From NCBI GenBank assembly GCA_026647215.1, contig JAPKHC010000036.1, positions 1 to 50,633 on the forward strand: DNA of 50,633 nucleotides, in the 5' to 3' direction. Position 1 is the stretch's first letter; each line of letters opens with the position of its first letter. The position numbers and the translations under genes are program-made. Source of the DNA: F1-120-MAGs118 sp013360535 (GTDB lineage Bacteria > Planctomycetota > UBA1135 > GCA-002686595). Below are positions 9,766-17,758 of this stretch, piece by piece. The notes below the pieces were generated by a model, which searched no databases, had not been told where the DNA came from, and was given only the letters and a program-made list of their open reading frames with translations.

Positions 9766-10440
9766 GTGCAAGCCCCGGATACCTGCTGGACGGTCGTGCG
9801 CGCGGCCCGCGGCGGTGACGCCCACGCGCAGGAACGCTTCGCGCGCCAGTACATGCCGGTGGTGAAGGCCTATCTCGCGGAGCGCTGGCGCAATGGCGTG
9901 CTGGCGGACGAGATCGACGACGCGCATCAGGAGGTGTTCTTCGAGTGCTTCCGCGGCGGTGGTGCGCTCGAACGCTTCGAGGAGGCCGAGCGCCGCGGCT
10001 TCCGCCCGTTCCTGTTCGCCGTGGTCCGCAATGTCGCGAGGCGTTTCGAGGAACGGGTCGCGGCGCGCACGGAGCTCGCTCCGTCCGTCGTGCTCGACGA
10101 GCTCGAGTTCGATGCGCAAGGCGTGTCGACGATGTTCGACCGCGCGTGGGCCTTCTCGCTGCTGCGCGAGGCGGCCGGGCTCCAGCGGCTGCGGGCGGCG
10201 GAACTGGGGCCCGAGGCGCTGCGGCGCGTCGAGTTGCTCGAACTGCGCCTCACGCACGACCTTCCGATCCGCGAGATCGCCGCGCGCTGGAACGAGGCGC
10301 CCGAGCGTGTGCATCGCGAGTACGCGCGCGCCCGCGACGAGTTTCGTGCGGCGCTGGTCGAGACGCTCGCGTTCCACCAGCCGGATCCTCGTTCCGCCGA
10401 GCAGGAATGCCAGCGCCTGCTCGCCGTGATCGCGTCATGA
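9766..10440 (+). CDS. ECF-family RNA polymerase sigma factor
   Basis: Protein of 224 aa starting at GTG 9766. Region 2 is recognisable around residues 45-90 (DEIDDAHQEVFFECFRGGG, then FRPFLFAVVRNVARRFEER), and a region-4-like helix-turn-helix lies near residues 155-195 (LTHDLPIREIAARWNEAPERV). The stop overlaps the ATG of a Ser/Thr kinase gene (ATGA at 10437-10440). Such sigma-kinase pairs are common in Planctomycetota, where the kinase is thought to control the sigma factor in place of a classical anti-sigma factor. Targets are unknown. Region 4 is rather divergent, so the exact ECF group cannot be named. Confidence 0.8.
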   Translation: MQAPDTCWTVVRAARGGDAHAQERFARQYMPVVKAYLAERWRNGVLADEIDDAHQEVFFECFRGGGALERFEEAERRGFRPFLFAVVRNVARRFEERVAARTELAPSVVLDELEFDAQGVSTMFDRAWAFSLLREAAGLQRLRAAELGPEALRRVELLELRLTHDLPIREIAARWNEAPERVHREYARARDEFRAALVETLAFHQPDPRSAEQECQRLLAVIAS

Positions 10441-13400
10441 AGGAGCCGGTGTCCGACGAAGGCGAGGGCGACCCGCGCTGGATGGCTGCGATGCGCCATG
10501 CGTTCGCGCCGGCCTCGCACGCCCGGACGGAGGCGGAAATCACCTCGATTCCGCGCGGAAAGAAGGCTTTCGAGCCGCGGGGCGAGGTCGCGCGCGGAGG
10601 CATGGGCGTGGTGCTGCGCGCGTTCGACCCGGAGCTCGCCCGCGAGGTGGCGCTCAAGGTGCTGCGCGAGGACCTGAGCGCGAGTCCGACGGCCGCGCGG
10701 CGCTTCCTTGCGGAGGCGCGGATCAGCGGCCAGCTCCAGCATCCGGGCATCGTCGCCGTGTACGAGCTGGGGCGGATGCTCGATGGACGCCCCTACTTCG
10801 CGATGAAGCTCGTCCGCGGGCACACGCTGGCGGCGCTGCTCGAAACGAAGGCGGGACGCGCGGACAAGCGCGCGGAGCTGCTCGGCGTCTTCCTCGCGAT
10901 CTCGCAAGCGATCGCCTACGCGCACAGTCGTGGCGTGATCCATCGCGACCTGAAGCCCGCGAACGTGATGGTCGGCGACTTCGGCGAGGTGCAGGTGTTC
11001 GACTGGGGCCTCGCGAGGCTGCTCGCGGAGCGCCACGAGCAGAACGGCGATCCGGTGCGCACGGGGGATGAAGATCCGCTGCGTTCCATCGCGGGGACGA
11101 TCGCGGGCACGCCGGCCTACATGGCGCCGGAACAGGCGCGCGGCGATCTCGCAGCGCTCGACGAACGCTGTGACGTGTTCGCGCTCGGCGGAATCCTGTG
11201 CCACGTGCTGACCGGCGAGCCGCCCTACCGCGGTTCGAGGGCGAGTTCGATCGAGCACGCCGCGCAGGCGCGGCTCGAACCGGCACTGGAACGCTTGCGC
11301 GCTTCGGACGCGGATCCCGAGCTCGTTGCGCTCGCGATCGACTGCCTCGCGCCCGAGGCCGAGCGTCGTCCGCGCACGGCCGGCGTCGTCGCCGAACGGC
11401 TGCAGGCCCATCTGGCTAGCGTCGAGGAGCGTGCGCAGCGCGCGCAGATCGAGGCCGCGGAGGAACGCGTGAAAGCCGACGGCGAGCGTCGCTCGCGCCG
11501 CCTGACCGTCGCGCTCGCGACCAGCTTGCTCGGCGCGGCGACGATGGTGATCGGTGGCTGGTCGTGGGTGCGTTCGGAGCGTGAGCAGCGCGAACGCACG
11601 GCCGACGCGCGGCTCGAAGTGGCGCTCGAGGAGGCGCGCACGGCGGTTGCGGACGAGCTGTGGAGCGAGGCGCTCGTCACGATCGAGGCCGCGCGGGCAC
11701 TCGCCGTGGCCACGGGGCCTTCGGAACGCAACGCGACGGAGGCGCTCGGGCTGCTGGGGCAGCTCGAGGGGCGCGCGCGGCGCGAGCTGGAGGCACAGCG
11801 CTTCCGTCGGGACACCGAGGAGCTGCTCGATGCGCTCGACAGCGTGCGCGAACCGATGGGATTGACGCGGGAATACAGCCCCGCGCGCACGCACGCCGAC
11901 TACGTCGCGAGCTTCGCGCGCGTCGACCTCGACCCGTCGATGGCGGAGCCCGCGACCGCGCTTGCGGAGCTGCGCGCTCGACAAGCCGACGGCGCGCTCG
12001 CGTTCGCGCTCGACGAATGGTCCAGCGTCTGCGTCAGGCTTGCGGACGGCGACATCGAGCGCCCGGAGCGCGAGACACGGCTGCAACGCGCTTCGCGCCT
12101 GAGTTCGCTGGCGTCCGCGCTCGACCCCGATCCGCAGCGCGACCGCATGCGCGCCGCGATCCTGCGCAACGACGTCAACGAGCTCGTGCGCATGGGTGAA
12201 TCCGAGGAGGTCGACTCGTGGCCGAGCGAGAGCCAGCTGCTGCTCGGCAACTTCCTCGGCGCCTTTGGCCAGTCGCAGCACGCCGTCCGGGCGCTCGAGA
12301 GCGGCCTGCGCGCGCACCGCGACGACTTCACGTTCCTCTACAACCTCGGCTGCGCGCTCTCGCTGACGATGCCGCGCCGCTGGTCGGAGGCCACGCGCTA
12401 CTTGACGGCCGCCCTCGCGCTGCGGCCCGACAGCGTGCAGGTCCGGCGGCGCCTGATCGACATCTTCAGCTACTGGGACGCTGACTGGCGTGCGTTGGAG
12501 CCGCTCGCCGCGGAGATTCTCGAGCGCATCCCCGGCGACGGCGAGGCGCTGCGCATCCTGGGAGACGTGCACGTGTGGCGACACGAGTACCGCGCGGCCA
12601 TCGAGCTCTACGAGCAGGCCGCGCTCGACCCGCGCGACGAGTACTTCGCGCGGCGCGCCCTCGCGGAGGCCGCGCGGGAGTCCGGTGACTTCGCGCGCGA
12701 AGTGCGCGAGCGCGAGCGCTGCCTCGAGCTGGTCGCGTTCGATCCGCGCATGCGGGGCGAGCTCGTGCGCGCGCGGCGCGCTGCCGGCGAGCCAATTTCC
12801 GCGGCAGAAGTGCGCGCCGCGCTCGCGAAGGCCGAAGTCGATCTGGGGGTCGACGGCAACGCGCTCGAGATGCTGGGGCAGACCTGCCGCCTCGAGGGCG
12901 ATCTGGAGAGCGCCGCGCGCTTGCTCGAAGCCTCGCGCTGCGCCTTCGACCATCCATCGGTCTACGAGGGCCTCTCGGTCGTCGCGCGCCTGCGGGGCGA
13001 TCTCGGCGGCGCGCTCGAACACGCGCGCGCGGGCATCGCGAACGACGCCACCTACCTGCCGAGTCGGCTCGAGGAGCTGCGCTGCCTCGCGTTGCTTGGC
13101 CGCGAAGCCGAGCTCGCGCTCCCGCTCGAGGCGCTCGTCGCGTGGACGCCGCAGAACGACATCGATCGCGTCGCGTACATCGAGTTTCTCGGCTACGACG
13201 CGCCCCAGTCCGCCCTGCGGCCCGAGCGCGCCGCCGAGTGCGCGCGCGATCTCGTGCGGCGTTTCCCGAAGGCCCCGCGCATCCTGTGCATGCACGGCAT
13301 GTGCGAGGTTCAGCGTGGTGCGTGGGACGAGGCGCGCGCGGCGCTCGAGCGGGCGCTCGCGCTGGATCGCGACGACGACCCCGATGTGCGGCTCTACCTC

Positions 13401-13544
13401 GCTCGCGTGCTCTGCGAGCTGGGTGAACTCGACGGCGCGCGCGAACAGCTTTGCGCCACGCTCGCTCTCGCGAGCGAGGAGCGCCTGCGCACGCTCCCCC
13501 ACCGCGCACGCCAGCTCGACGCGCTCGCACGTACCCTGCGCTGA
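10437..13544 (+). CDS. Membrane Ser/Thr protein kinase with periplasmic TPR domain
   Basis: Protein of 1035 aa, coupled to the ECF sigma gene by an ATGA overlap. The Hanks-type kinase domain spans ~45-330: glycine loop ARGGMGVV, Lys74, catalytic HRDLKPAN (Asp171), a DWG variant of the DFG motif (metal-binding Asp189 kept) and an APEQ motif. A charged stretch leads into one transmembrane segment at ~356-378. The remaining ~650 residues are TPR-like helical repeats, presumably outside the inner membrane and suited to sensing or scaffolding. Kinase inside and TPR outside, next to a sigma factor, suggests signal transfer from the envelope to transcription. The ligand and the phosphorylation target are unknown. 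Confidence 0.88.
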   Translation: MKEPVSDEGEGDPRWMAAMRHAFAPASHARTEAEITSIPRGKKAFEPRGEVARGGMGVVLRAFDPELAREVALKVLREDLSASPTAARRFLAEARISGQLQHPGIVAVYELGRMLDGRPYFAMKLVRGHTLAALLETKAGRADKRAELLGVFLAISQAIAYAHSRGVIHRDLKPANVMVGDFGEVQVFDWGLARLLAERHEQNGDPVRTGDEDPLRSIAGTIAGTPAYMAPEQARGDLAALDERCDVFALGGILCHVLTGEPPYRGSRASSIEHAAQARLEPALERLRASDADPELVALAIDCLAPEAERRPRTAGVVAERLQAHLASVEERAQRAQIEAAEERVKADGERRSRRLTVALATSLLGAATMVIGGWSWVRSEREQRERTADARLEVALEEARTAVADELWSEALVTIEAARALAVATGPSERNATEALGLLGQLEGRARRELEAQRFRRDTEELLDALDSVREPMGLTREYSPARTHADYVASFARVDLDPSMAEPATALAELRARQADGALAFALDEWSSVCVRLADGDIERPERETRLQRASRLSSLASALDPDPQRDRMRAAILRNDVNELVRMGESEEVDSWPSESQLLLGNFLGAFGQSQHAVRALESGLRAHRDDFTFLYNLGCALSLTMPRRWSEATRYLTAALALRPDSVQVRRRLIDIFSYWDADWRALEPLAAEILERIPGDGEALRILGDVHVWRHEYRAAIELYEQAALDPRDEYFARRALAEAARESGDFAREVRERERCLELVAFDPRMRGELVRARRAAGEPISAAEVRAALAKAEVDLGVDGNALEMLGQTCRLEGDLESAARLLEASRCAFDHPSVYEGLSVVARLRGDLGGALEHARAGIANDATYLPSRLEELRCLALLGREAELALPLEALVAWTPQNDIDRVAYIEFLGYDAPQSALRPERAAECARDLVRRFPKAPRILCMHGMCEVQRGAWDEARAALERALALDRDDDPDVRLYLARVLCELGELDGAREQLCATLALASEERLRTLPHRARQLDALARTLR

Positions 13545-13552
13545 CGACGAAC

Positions 13553-13586
13553 GCGCCCCGACCTCGCGCGCGCGAAGCCGGGGCGC
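13553..13586. terminator. Hairpin between convergent genes
   Basis: GCGCCCCG at 13553-13560 pairs perfectly with CGGGGCGC at 13579-13586. It sits between the ends of the convergent kinase and P-domain protein genes, so it could serve both strands. There is no T tract on either side. Confidence 0.45.
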
Positions 13587-13612
13587 TCGACAGTGCGAGC
13601 TGTCGTGTTGGA

Positions 13613-15232
13613 CTACGGCTGGAACGTCAGGCGCAGGCCGTTGGAAGTCGCGATGTTGCTGCTTCCGTTGCCGGCGTCGCGCAGCCAGGCCTGGAAGTAG
13701 AGCGACTGGCCGACGGTCGGCGGCAGGCCGAGCCCCGTCGGGTTCGAGTTCCACCACTGGTCGATGTCGAACTGGAACACACCGTCGCAGATGCCGGTCG
13801 TGCCGCCGGAGTTCAGGATGCCGCCGAGTCGAACACGCGGCGGAGCGACGCAGAACTTGGCCGTGCCGGTCCCGAAGGGCATGCCGTCCGCAGGGCGCAG
13901 GCCGTAGAAGAAGCCGCCGGAGCGATTGCCGTCGACGACGCAGAACAGGTACGCGTCATTCGCGGCGAAGCTCGTCGTGCCACCGAAGATGAGGTTGGGG
14001 AAGCAGCCGTTGAGGCTTCCACCGGACGGGCAGTTCGTGACCGCTGCACCCGACGTGTAGAGGAGGACCTGCACGATCTCGAAGCCGTTGATGGTGCCGA
14101 AACCACTGTCCGTGATGGCGCTGAACCTCAACGTGCCGTCGGTGACGGAGACGATGTCGGCATGTGTCGTGAAGCCATCGAGGATGCCCGACCAGTTCCC
14201 ACCGCCGACAAGGTTCGTCTCGGCGAGGCCTCCGTTGATCGCCACCCAGGTCGTGCTGCCGATCGGATCGTCGGGGGCCCACGCATGGACATGCACCCGG
14301 TATTCGCCGATCGGCAGGCCGCTGATCGTCACGTGCGACTGGCTGCCAACGCCACCGAGGTCGAGCGCGTCGTCGAGCAGGAGCGCCTCGTCACCCGTGG
14401 TGTTCGGGTTGTCGAAGCCGAAGGTCCCGTTCGTCGTGCCCGAGCGCGTGTAGGTGGCACTTGCGCCGAAGATCGTGCAGTTGGCCGGAGCCACGGAGGA
14501 GCTGGGGAGCGTCAGCGGGCCGAAGGAGTTGTCCATCGCGTTCCATTGGCCGGGGTACCCGTTGGCCCCACCGAACGACGAGGACGGCACCTGCCCGGCG
14601 TTGCCGTAGTCGACCTTGTAGTGCGCATAGAGCCGGCCCTCGAGCTTGGGCGTCGTCACGCTGCCGGTGTCCTGCGTGGCCCAGTCGTACACGCGCAGCA
14701 CCCACGTGCCGGCTTCCCCGACCATGGCGCTCGCGTTCGTGATCCCGTGCTGCCCACTCGGCCAGTTGCCGAACGAGAAGGCGTAAGCCTGACCGACCGA
14801 GGTCGAGGTCGGCACGACGCCCGAGCCCAGCGAGGGGAACGGCACACCTTGGTCCATGAAGGCGTAGGTGCCGGAGAAGCTCGCCGCCGAACCAAAGCCC
14901 GTCCCGGTGAAACCCGGGCGGTGCAGGACGTTGTAGGCAATGCCCGACGGAGCGATCAGCACGATCTGCAGGTCGCCGATGTAGGTGTGGCTGAGTCCGG
15001 TGAGCTCGATCCCGTGGATGAAGACCACGTCGTCGGGCACCTGGAACGTCTGCGACAGGAAGGTCGCAGGCAGCACCGTGGGCCACGTGCCACCTGCGTC
15101 GGGGATGTTGGCGTTGGTGACGCCGGACGTGGACTCGAAGTACTGGATCGGATCGAAGGGCCAGTTGTCCTGCGCGAGGGCGGAGCTGGCGAGCAAGCCG
15201 AGGGCGGCGAACTGGAAGAAAAGCTTGTGCAT
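13613..15232 (-). CDS. Secreted P-domain (proprotein-convertase-like) protein
   Basis: Protein of 539 aa with an N-terminal signal peptide (MHKLFFQFAALGLLASSALA, cleavage likely before QDNW) and a clear AAGGAG 8 nt upstream of ATG. Residues ~45-200 match a P/Homo-B domain (SHTYIGDLQIVLIAPSGI and AGTWVLRVYDWA), a beta fold often attached to secreted proteases, but no catalytic domain is present. Residues ~210-385 look like a second carbohydrate- or choice-of-anchor-type beta domain, and ~400-539 a third. The C-terminal GQSLYFQAWLRDAGN...SNGLRLTF pattern resembles ends I associate with abundant secreted proteins of this lineage. A role at the cell surface or as an exported structural protein is inferred. 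Confidence 0.7.
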   Translation of the reverse strand: MHKLFFQFAALGLLASSALAQDNWPFDPIQYFESTSGVTNANIPDAGGTWPTVLPATFLSQTFQVPDDVVFIHGIELTGLSHTYIGDLQIVLIAPSGIAYNVLHRPGFTGTGFGSAASFSGTYAFMDQGVPFPSLGSGVVPTSTSVGQAYAFSFGNWPSGQHGITNASAMVGEAGTWVLRVYDWATQDTGSVTTPKLEGRLYAHYKVDYGNAGQVPSSSFGGANGYPGQWNAMDNSFGPLTLPSSSVAPANCTIFGASATYTRSGTTNGTFGFDNPNTTGDEALLLDDALDLGGVGSQSHVTISGLPIGEYRVHVHAWAPDDPIGSTTWVAINGGLAETNLVGGGNWSGILDGFTTHADIVSVTDGTLRFSAITDSGFGTINGFEIVQVLLYTSGAAVTNCPSGGSLNGCFPNLIFGGTTSFAANDAYLFCVVDGNRSGGFFYGLRPADGMPFGTGTAKFCVAPPRVRLGGILNSGGTTGICDGVFQFDIDQWWNSNPTGLGLPPTVGQSLYFQAWLRDAGNGSSNIATSNGLRLTFQP

Positions 15233-15314
15233 GGGGATGACTCCTTGGGTGTCACCCCCGGTTCCGGCCGCCGGCGTTTTCGCGGAAGGAATCCCGAGAA
15301 AATCTGCGGGAGCG

Positions 15315-15842
15315 TCAGGGCCTGCGAGCGTCGCTCAGGCGCCGCACCGCCACGAGGTCGAGCACTCCGGAGCCGAAGGCGAGGATTCCGCTGGCCGCGA
15401 GGATCGCCCGCAGCGCCCACGGGCCGTCGATCGGCTCCCAGGCGAGCTGCGTCGGCGCGTCGAGCCGGTGGCGCTCGGTGGTGAGCAGGCTCGCCACGAG
15501 GGCGCCGTAGAGGATCGCCAGCAGGATGTGCAGCACGTACTCGCCGCTCGTCATCCCGCCGAGCCGGGCGCGGCTCGCACGCTCGAGCGCGAAATCCCAC
15601 AGCGAGATCGCGAGGTCGAAGGCGAGCACCGCGAGCAGCACGACGAACCACGCTCCGTCGAGCCGCAGGTTGGGCACGGCGAGGAACAGCGTGAGGTACG
15701 TGGGGCCGCGCAGGGCGTGGGCGAGCAGCTCCGTGCGCGAATCCGGGTGGCGCCGGATGCCGTGGGCCAGCGTGTGGAACAGCAGGATGTCCGCGCCGCC
15801 GAGCACGGCCATCGCGAGCAGCAGGCAGGACGCGATCAGCAT
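15315..15842 (-). CDS. Integral membrane protein of unknown function
   Basis: Protein of 175 aa with four to five hydrophobic segments (about residues 1-22, 50-80, 100-118 and 140-160). The first segment could be a signal anchor; a short basic tail (VRRLSDARRP) would lie in the cytoplasm. I do not recognise a family. It starts 10 nt after the stop of the SRPBCC gene on the same strand and is probably co-transcribed with it, which hints at a shared role in lipid or small-molecule handling, but nothing in the sequence shows this directly. Confidence 0.6.
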   Translation of the reverse strand: MLIASCLLLAMAVLGGADILLFHTLAHGIRRHPDSRTELLAHALRGPTYLTLFLAVPNLRLDGAWFVVLLAVLAFDLAISLWDFALERASRARLGGMTSGEYVLHILLAILYGALVASLLTTERHRLDAPTQLAWEPIDGPWALRAILAASGILAFGSGVLDLVAVRRLSDARRP

Positions 15843-15852
15843 CGGAGGCCTA

Positions 15853-16308
15853 TCACGGGACGGCGCCCTCGCGGACGAGCCGGGCGAGCTCGCGCTGGCG
15901 GAACTCGAAGGCCGAGTGCAGGTGGCTGGCGACGAGCCGGCGCTGGGCGAGCTCGCCCCCCAGCCACCACGGCAGGCCCACGTCGAGCTCGTCGATCACC
16001 CGCGTGCTCGCGCCGGCATCGACGAACACGTGCCGGTGCTCGAAGCGCGCGAAGGGACCGTGCACGAGGTGCTCCTCGAAGGAATGCGGCGCATCGAGCG
16101 CGACGTGGCGGAAGCCCAAGGTCACCGGCAGGCCACAGAACTCGTCGATCACCCAGGTCTCGCTGCCCGGCTCGATGCCTCCGGCGTGGCGCAACATGCG
16201 GAAGCCGCGGCGCCGCTCGAGCAGCAACGCGAGATTGCCCGGATCGCAGTGGAAGCGAAACAGCCGCTCCCGCGGGATCTCGAGCGCTTGTTCGAAGCGG
16301 AGGCGCAA
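15853..16308 (-). CDS. SRPBCC-family ligand-binding protein (COG4276-like)
   Basis: Protein of 151 aa with the classic layout of a START/SRPBCC domain over its whole length: an opening beta strand with FEQALEIPRERLF, the FHCDPGNL segment, the HGPFARFEHRHVF strand, DELDVGLPWWLGGELAQRR, and a long C-terminal helix. The fold makes a hydrophobic cavity for lipids or polyketide-like ligands; members are often mis-annotated as cell-division inhibitors. The start is TTG at 16308, the only candidate in frame, preceded by TAGACT 8 nt upstream, which fits a leaderless message. The ligand is unknown. Confidence 0.75.
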   Translation of the reverse strand: MRLRFEQALEIPRERLFRFHCDPGNLALLLERRRGFRMLRHAGGIEPGSETWVIDEFCGLPVTLGFRHVALDAPHSFEEHLVHGPFARFEHRHVFVDAGASTRVIDELDVGLPWWLGGELAQRRLVASHLHSAFEFRQRELARLVREGAVP

Positions 16309-16316
16309 CGCGCGCG

Positions 16317-16322
16317 AGTCTA
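16317..16322 (-). promoter_or_regulatory. Candidate -10 element of the leaderless SRPBCC gene
   Basis: On the minus strand TAGACT is followed by 8 nt and then the TTG start codon. No Shine-Dalgarno sequence is present, and the spacing suits a leaderless transcript. Confidence 0.3.
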
Positions 16323-16351
16323 GCCCGAGTCGCGACGCGAGGGCGGGCGGA

Positions 16352-17164
16352 CTAGCCGGGCTTGGCGACCCAGGCGATGCGCTGGCGGTCGCTCACCACC
16401 ACGCCACCGGGCTTCTCGACCGTGATCGCGAAGAGCGTCGGCTTGCCGACCTTCAGCTTGGCGTCGATCGGCACGAGCAGCTCGCCCGCGGCGCTGACGT
16501 TGAAGACGCCGCCGTCGATCGGGTGCTCCTGCGTCTCGTCGAAGATCCACAGCTGGTACTGCTGCACGCTCGGGTCGTTGACCGGCAGGTCCACGAGCCG
16601 CATCCAGCCGGCCTGGGCTTGGTTGTCCCACACGACGTCGCCGCCGGCGCCCTTGGCGAGGTCCGTGCCTTGGGCCTCGACACGCTGCGCCCCGCTCGCG
16701 AGCAGGTTCGCGCGCAGCTCGGCGGCCTTCGGCGCGACCACGACCTTTGTCGGCTCCGTCGTCTGCGCTCGAGGCCACCAGCCAGCGATGGCGAGCACGG
16801 CCGCAGCCGCGGCGGCGAGCCACGGGAGCACCGAGGGTCGCGCTCGTTCGGCCTGAACGGGCGGCAGGGCCTGAAGCCGCGGCTTGGGACTGGGGGTTGC
16901 CGCCGGAGCCCGGGCCGCCAGCCACGCGCGCCCCCCGCCCTCGAGCTTCGCCCTCAGCGCTGCGGGCAGAGGCTCACCCCGACGCCGGGCCTGCACGAGC
17001 GCGACCGCGGCCGCGGCGAGCTCGAACTCGTCCGCCTGCCCACGCTCCCCGCCCGCGGCCTCCAGCGCTTCCCGCTCGCGATCTTCCTCTGAGTTGAGCC
17101 CGAACACGGCACGATCCGCCCAGAGTTCTTCGAGGCGTTCGGAATTGTGGATTCGCCCACTCAC
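16352..17164 (-). CDS. RskA-like membrane anti-sigma factor
   Basis: Protein of 270 aa. The GTG start overlaps the sigma factor stop (GTGA) and has GGAGG 6 nt upstream. Residues ~1-60 form a helical sigma-binding region like that of RskA (ERLEELWADRAVFGLNSEED), without the HxxxCxxC zinc motif of ZAS anti-sigma factors. A Pro/Ala-rich linker leads to a single transmembrane segment (LPWLAAAAAAVLAIAGWW, ~115-132). The C-terminal ~100 residues match the RskA periplasmic domain (YQLWIFDETQEHPIDGGVF). It should hold the co-encoded sigma factor at the membrane and release it by regulated proteolysis, as known for SigK/RskA; the signal is unknown. Confidence 0.85.
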   Translation of the reverse strand: MSGRIHNSERLEELWADRAVFGLNSEEDREREALEAAGGERGQADEFELAAAAVALVQARRRGEPLPAALRAKLEGGGRAWLAARAPAATPSPKPRLQALPPVQAERARPSVLPWLAAAAAAVLAIAGWWPRAQTTEPTKVVVAPKAAELRANLLASGAQRVEAQGTDLAKGAGGDVVWDNQAQAGWMRLVDLPVNDPSVQQYQLWIFDETQEHPIDGGVFNVSAAGELLVPIDAKLKVGKPTLFAITVEKPGGVVVSDRQRIAWVAKPG

Positions 17165-17718
17165 GCGCCACCTCCGGCGGACGAGGTCCGCGACGAGGGC
17201 TGGAGGAGCTCGCGCAGGCGGTGCAGGCCCCGCCGGGCGTGGGTCTTGACGGTGCCCAGCGGCAATCCGGTCAATTCGGAGATGCGCTGGTGGGAGAGCC
17301 CGTCCCAGACCGCCAGACGCAGGACCTTCTGCTGCTCGGGCCGCAATTCCTTGAAGGCGCGCTCGGCGACGGCGGCGCTGTCCTTGAGCTCCGCCCCGCT
17401 CTCGGGCTCGACGTCGGTGGCCTCGAGGCTCTCGGGCAGGTCCTCGGCACCGGCGTGACGCGCCAGCCGCCGCTGCATGTCGATCAGGCGCCGCCGCGCG
17501 ATCATCGCGATGAAGACCGACTCCTCGGCGATGTTGGGGTCGTAACGCTCGGCCTTGCGCCACAGCTCGATGAAGACTTCCTGCACCGCGTCGTCGACCT
17601 CGGCTCCCTGCGGGCACATGCGCCGCGCCAGCGTGTAGACGAGGCCACCGTAGCGGTCGATGCAGTCCTGCACCGCCGCCGCGTCACCTGCCGCCACACG
17701 CTGGAGAGTCGTCGTCAC
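17161..17718 (-). CDS. ECF sigma factor of the SigK/RskA type
   Basis: Protein of 185 aa starting at GTG 17718; longer frames upstream run into purH and are not credible. Region 2 (GLVYTLARRM, then DDAVQEVFIELWRKAERYDP) lies at ~28-65 and region 4 (LRPEQQKVLRLAVWDGLSH, then ELTGLPLGTVKTHARRGLHRL) at ~125-175, both well conserved. It is coupled to an RskA-like anti-sigma gene, the arrangement known for the ECF19 (SigK-like) group. It starts 40 nt downstream of the purH stop, so it could be read from the purH promoter or from its own; TAACCT 13 nt before the start is a weak -10 candidate. Confidence 0.88.
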   Translation of the reverse strand: MTTTLQRVAAGDAAAVQDCIDRYGGLVYTLARRMCPQGAEVDDAVQEVFIELWRKAERYDPNIAEESVFIAMIARRRLIDMQRRLARHAGAEDLPESLEATDVEPESGAELKDSAAVAERAFKELRPEQQKVLRLAVWDGLSHQRISELTGLPLGTVKTHARRGLHRLRELLQPSSRTSSAGGGA

Positions 17719-17758
17719 GATTCGGTTCGAGAGGTTAGTCCGCGCGCAGGCCCGTCGG

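Noticed and set aside
10990..11010. Loss of kinase activity because of DWG in place of DFG
   Set aside because: The metal-binding Asp is kept, as are the catalytic Asp and Lys, and I recall DWG as a frequent variant in kinases of this lineage.
9927..13757. 1276-codon minus-strand open frame opposite the kinase gene
   Set aside because: Low-complexity Arg/Ala/Leu composition with no motif, while the plus strand carries a complete kinase with all catalytic residues.
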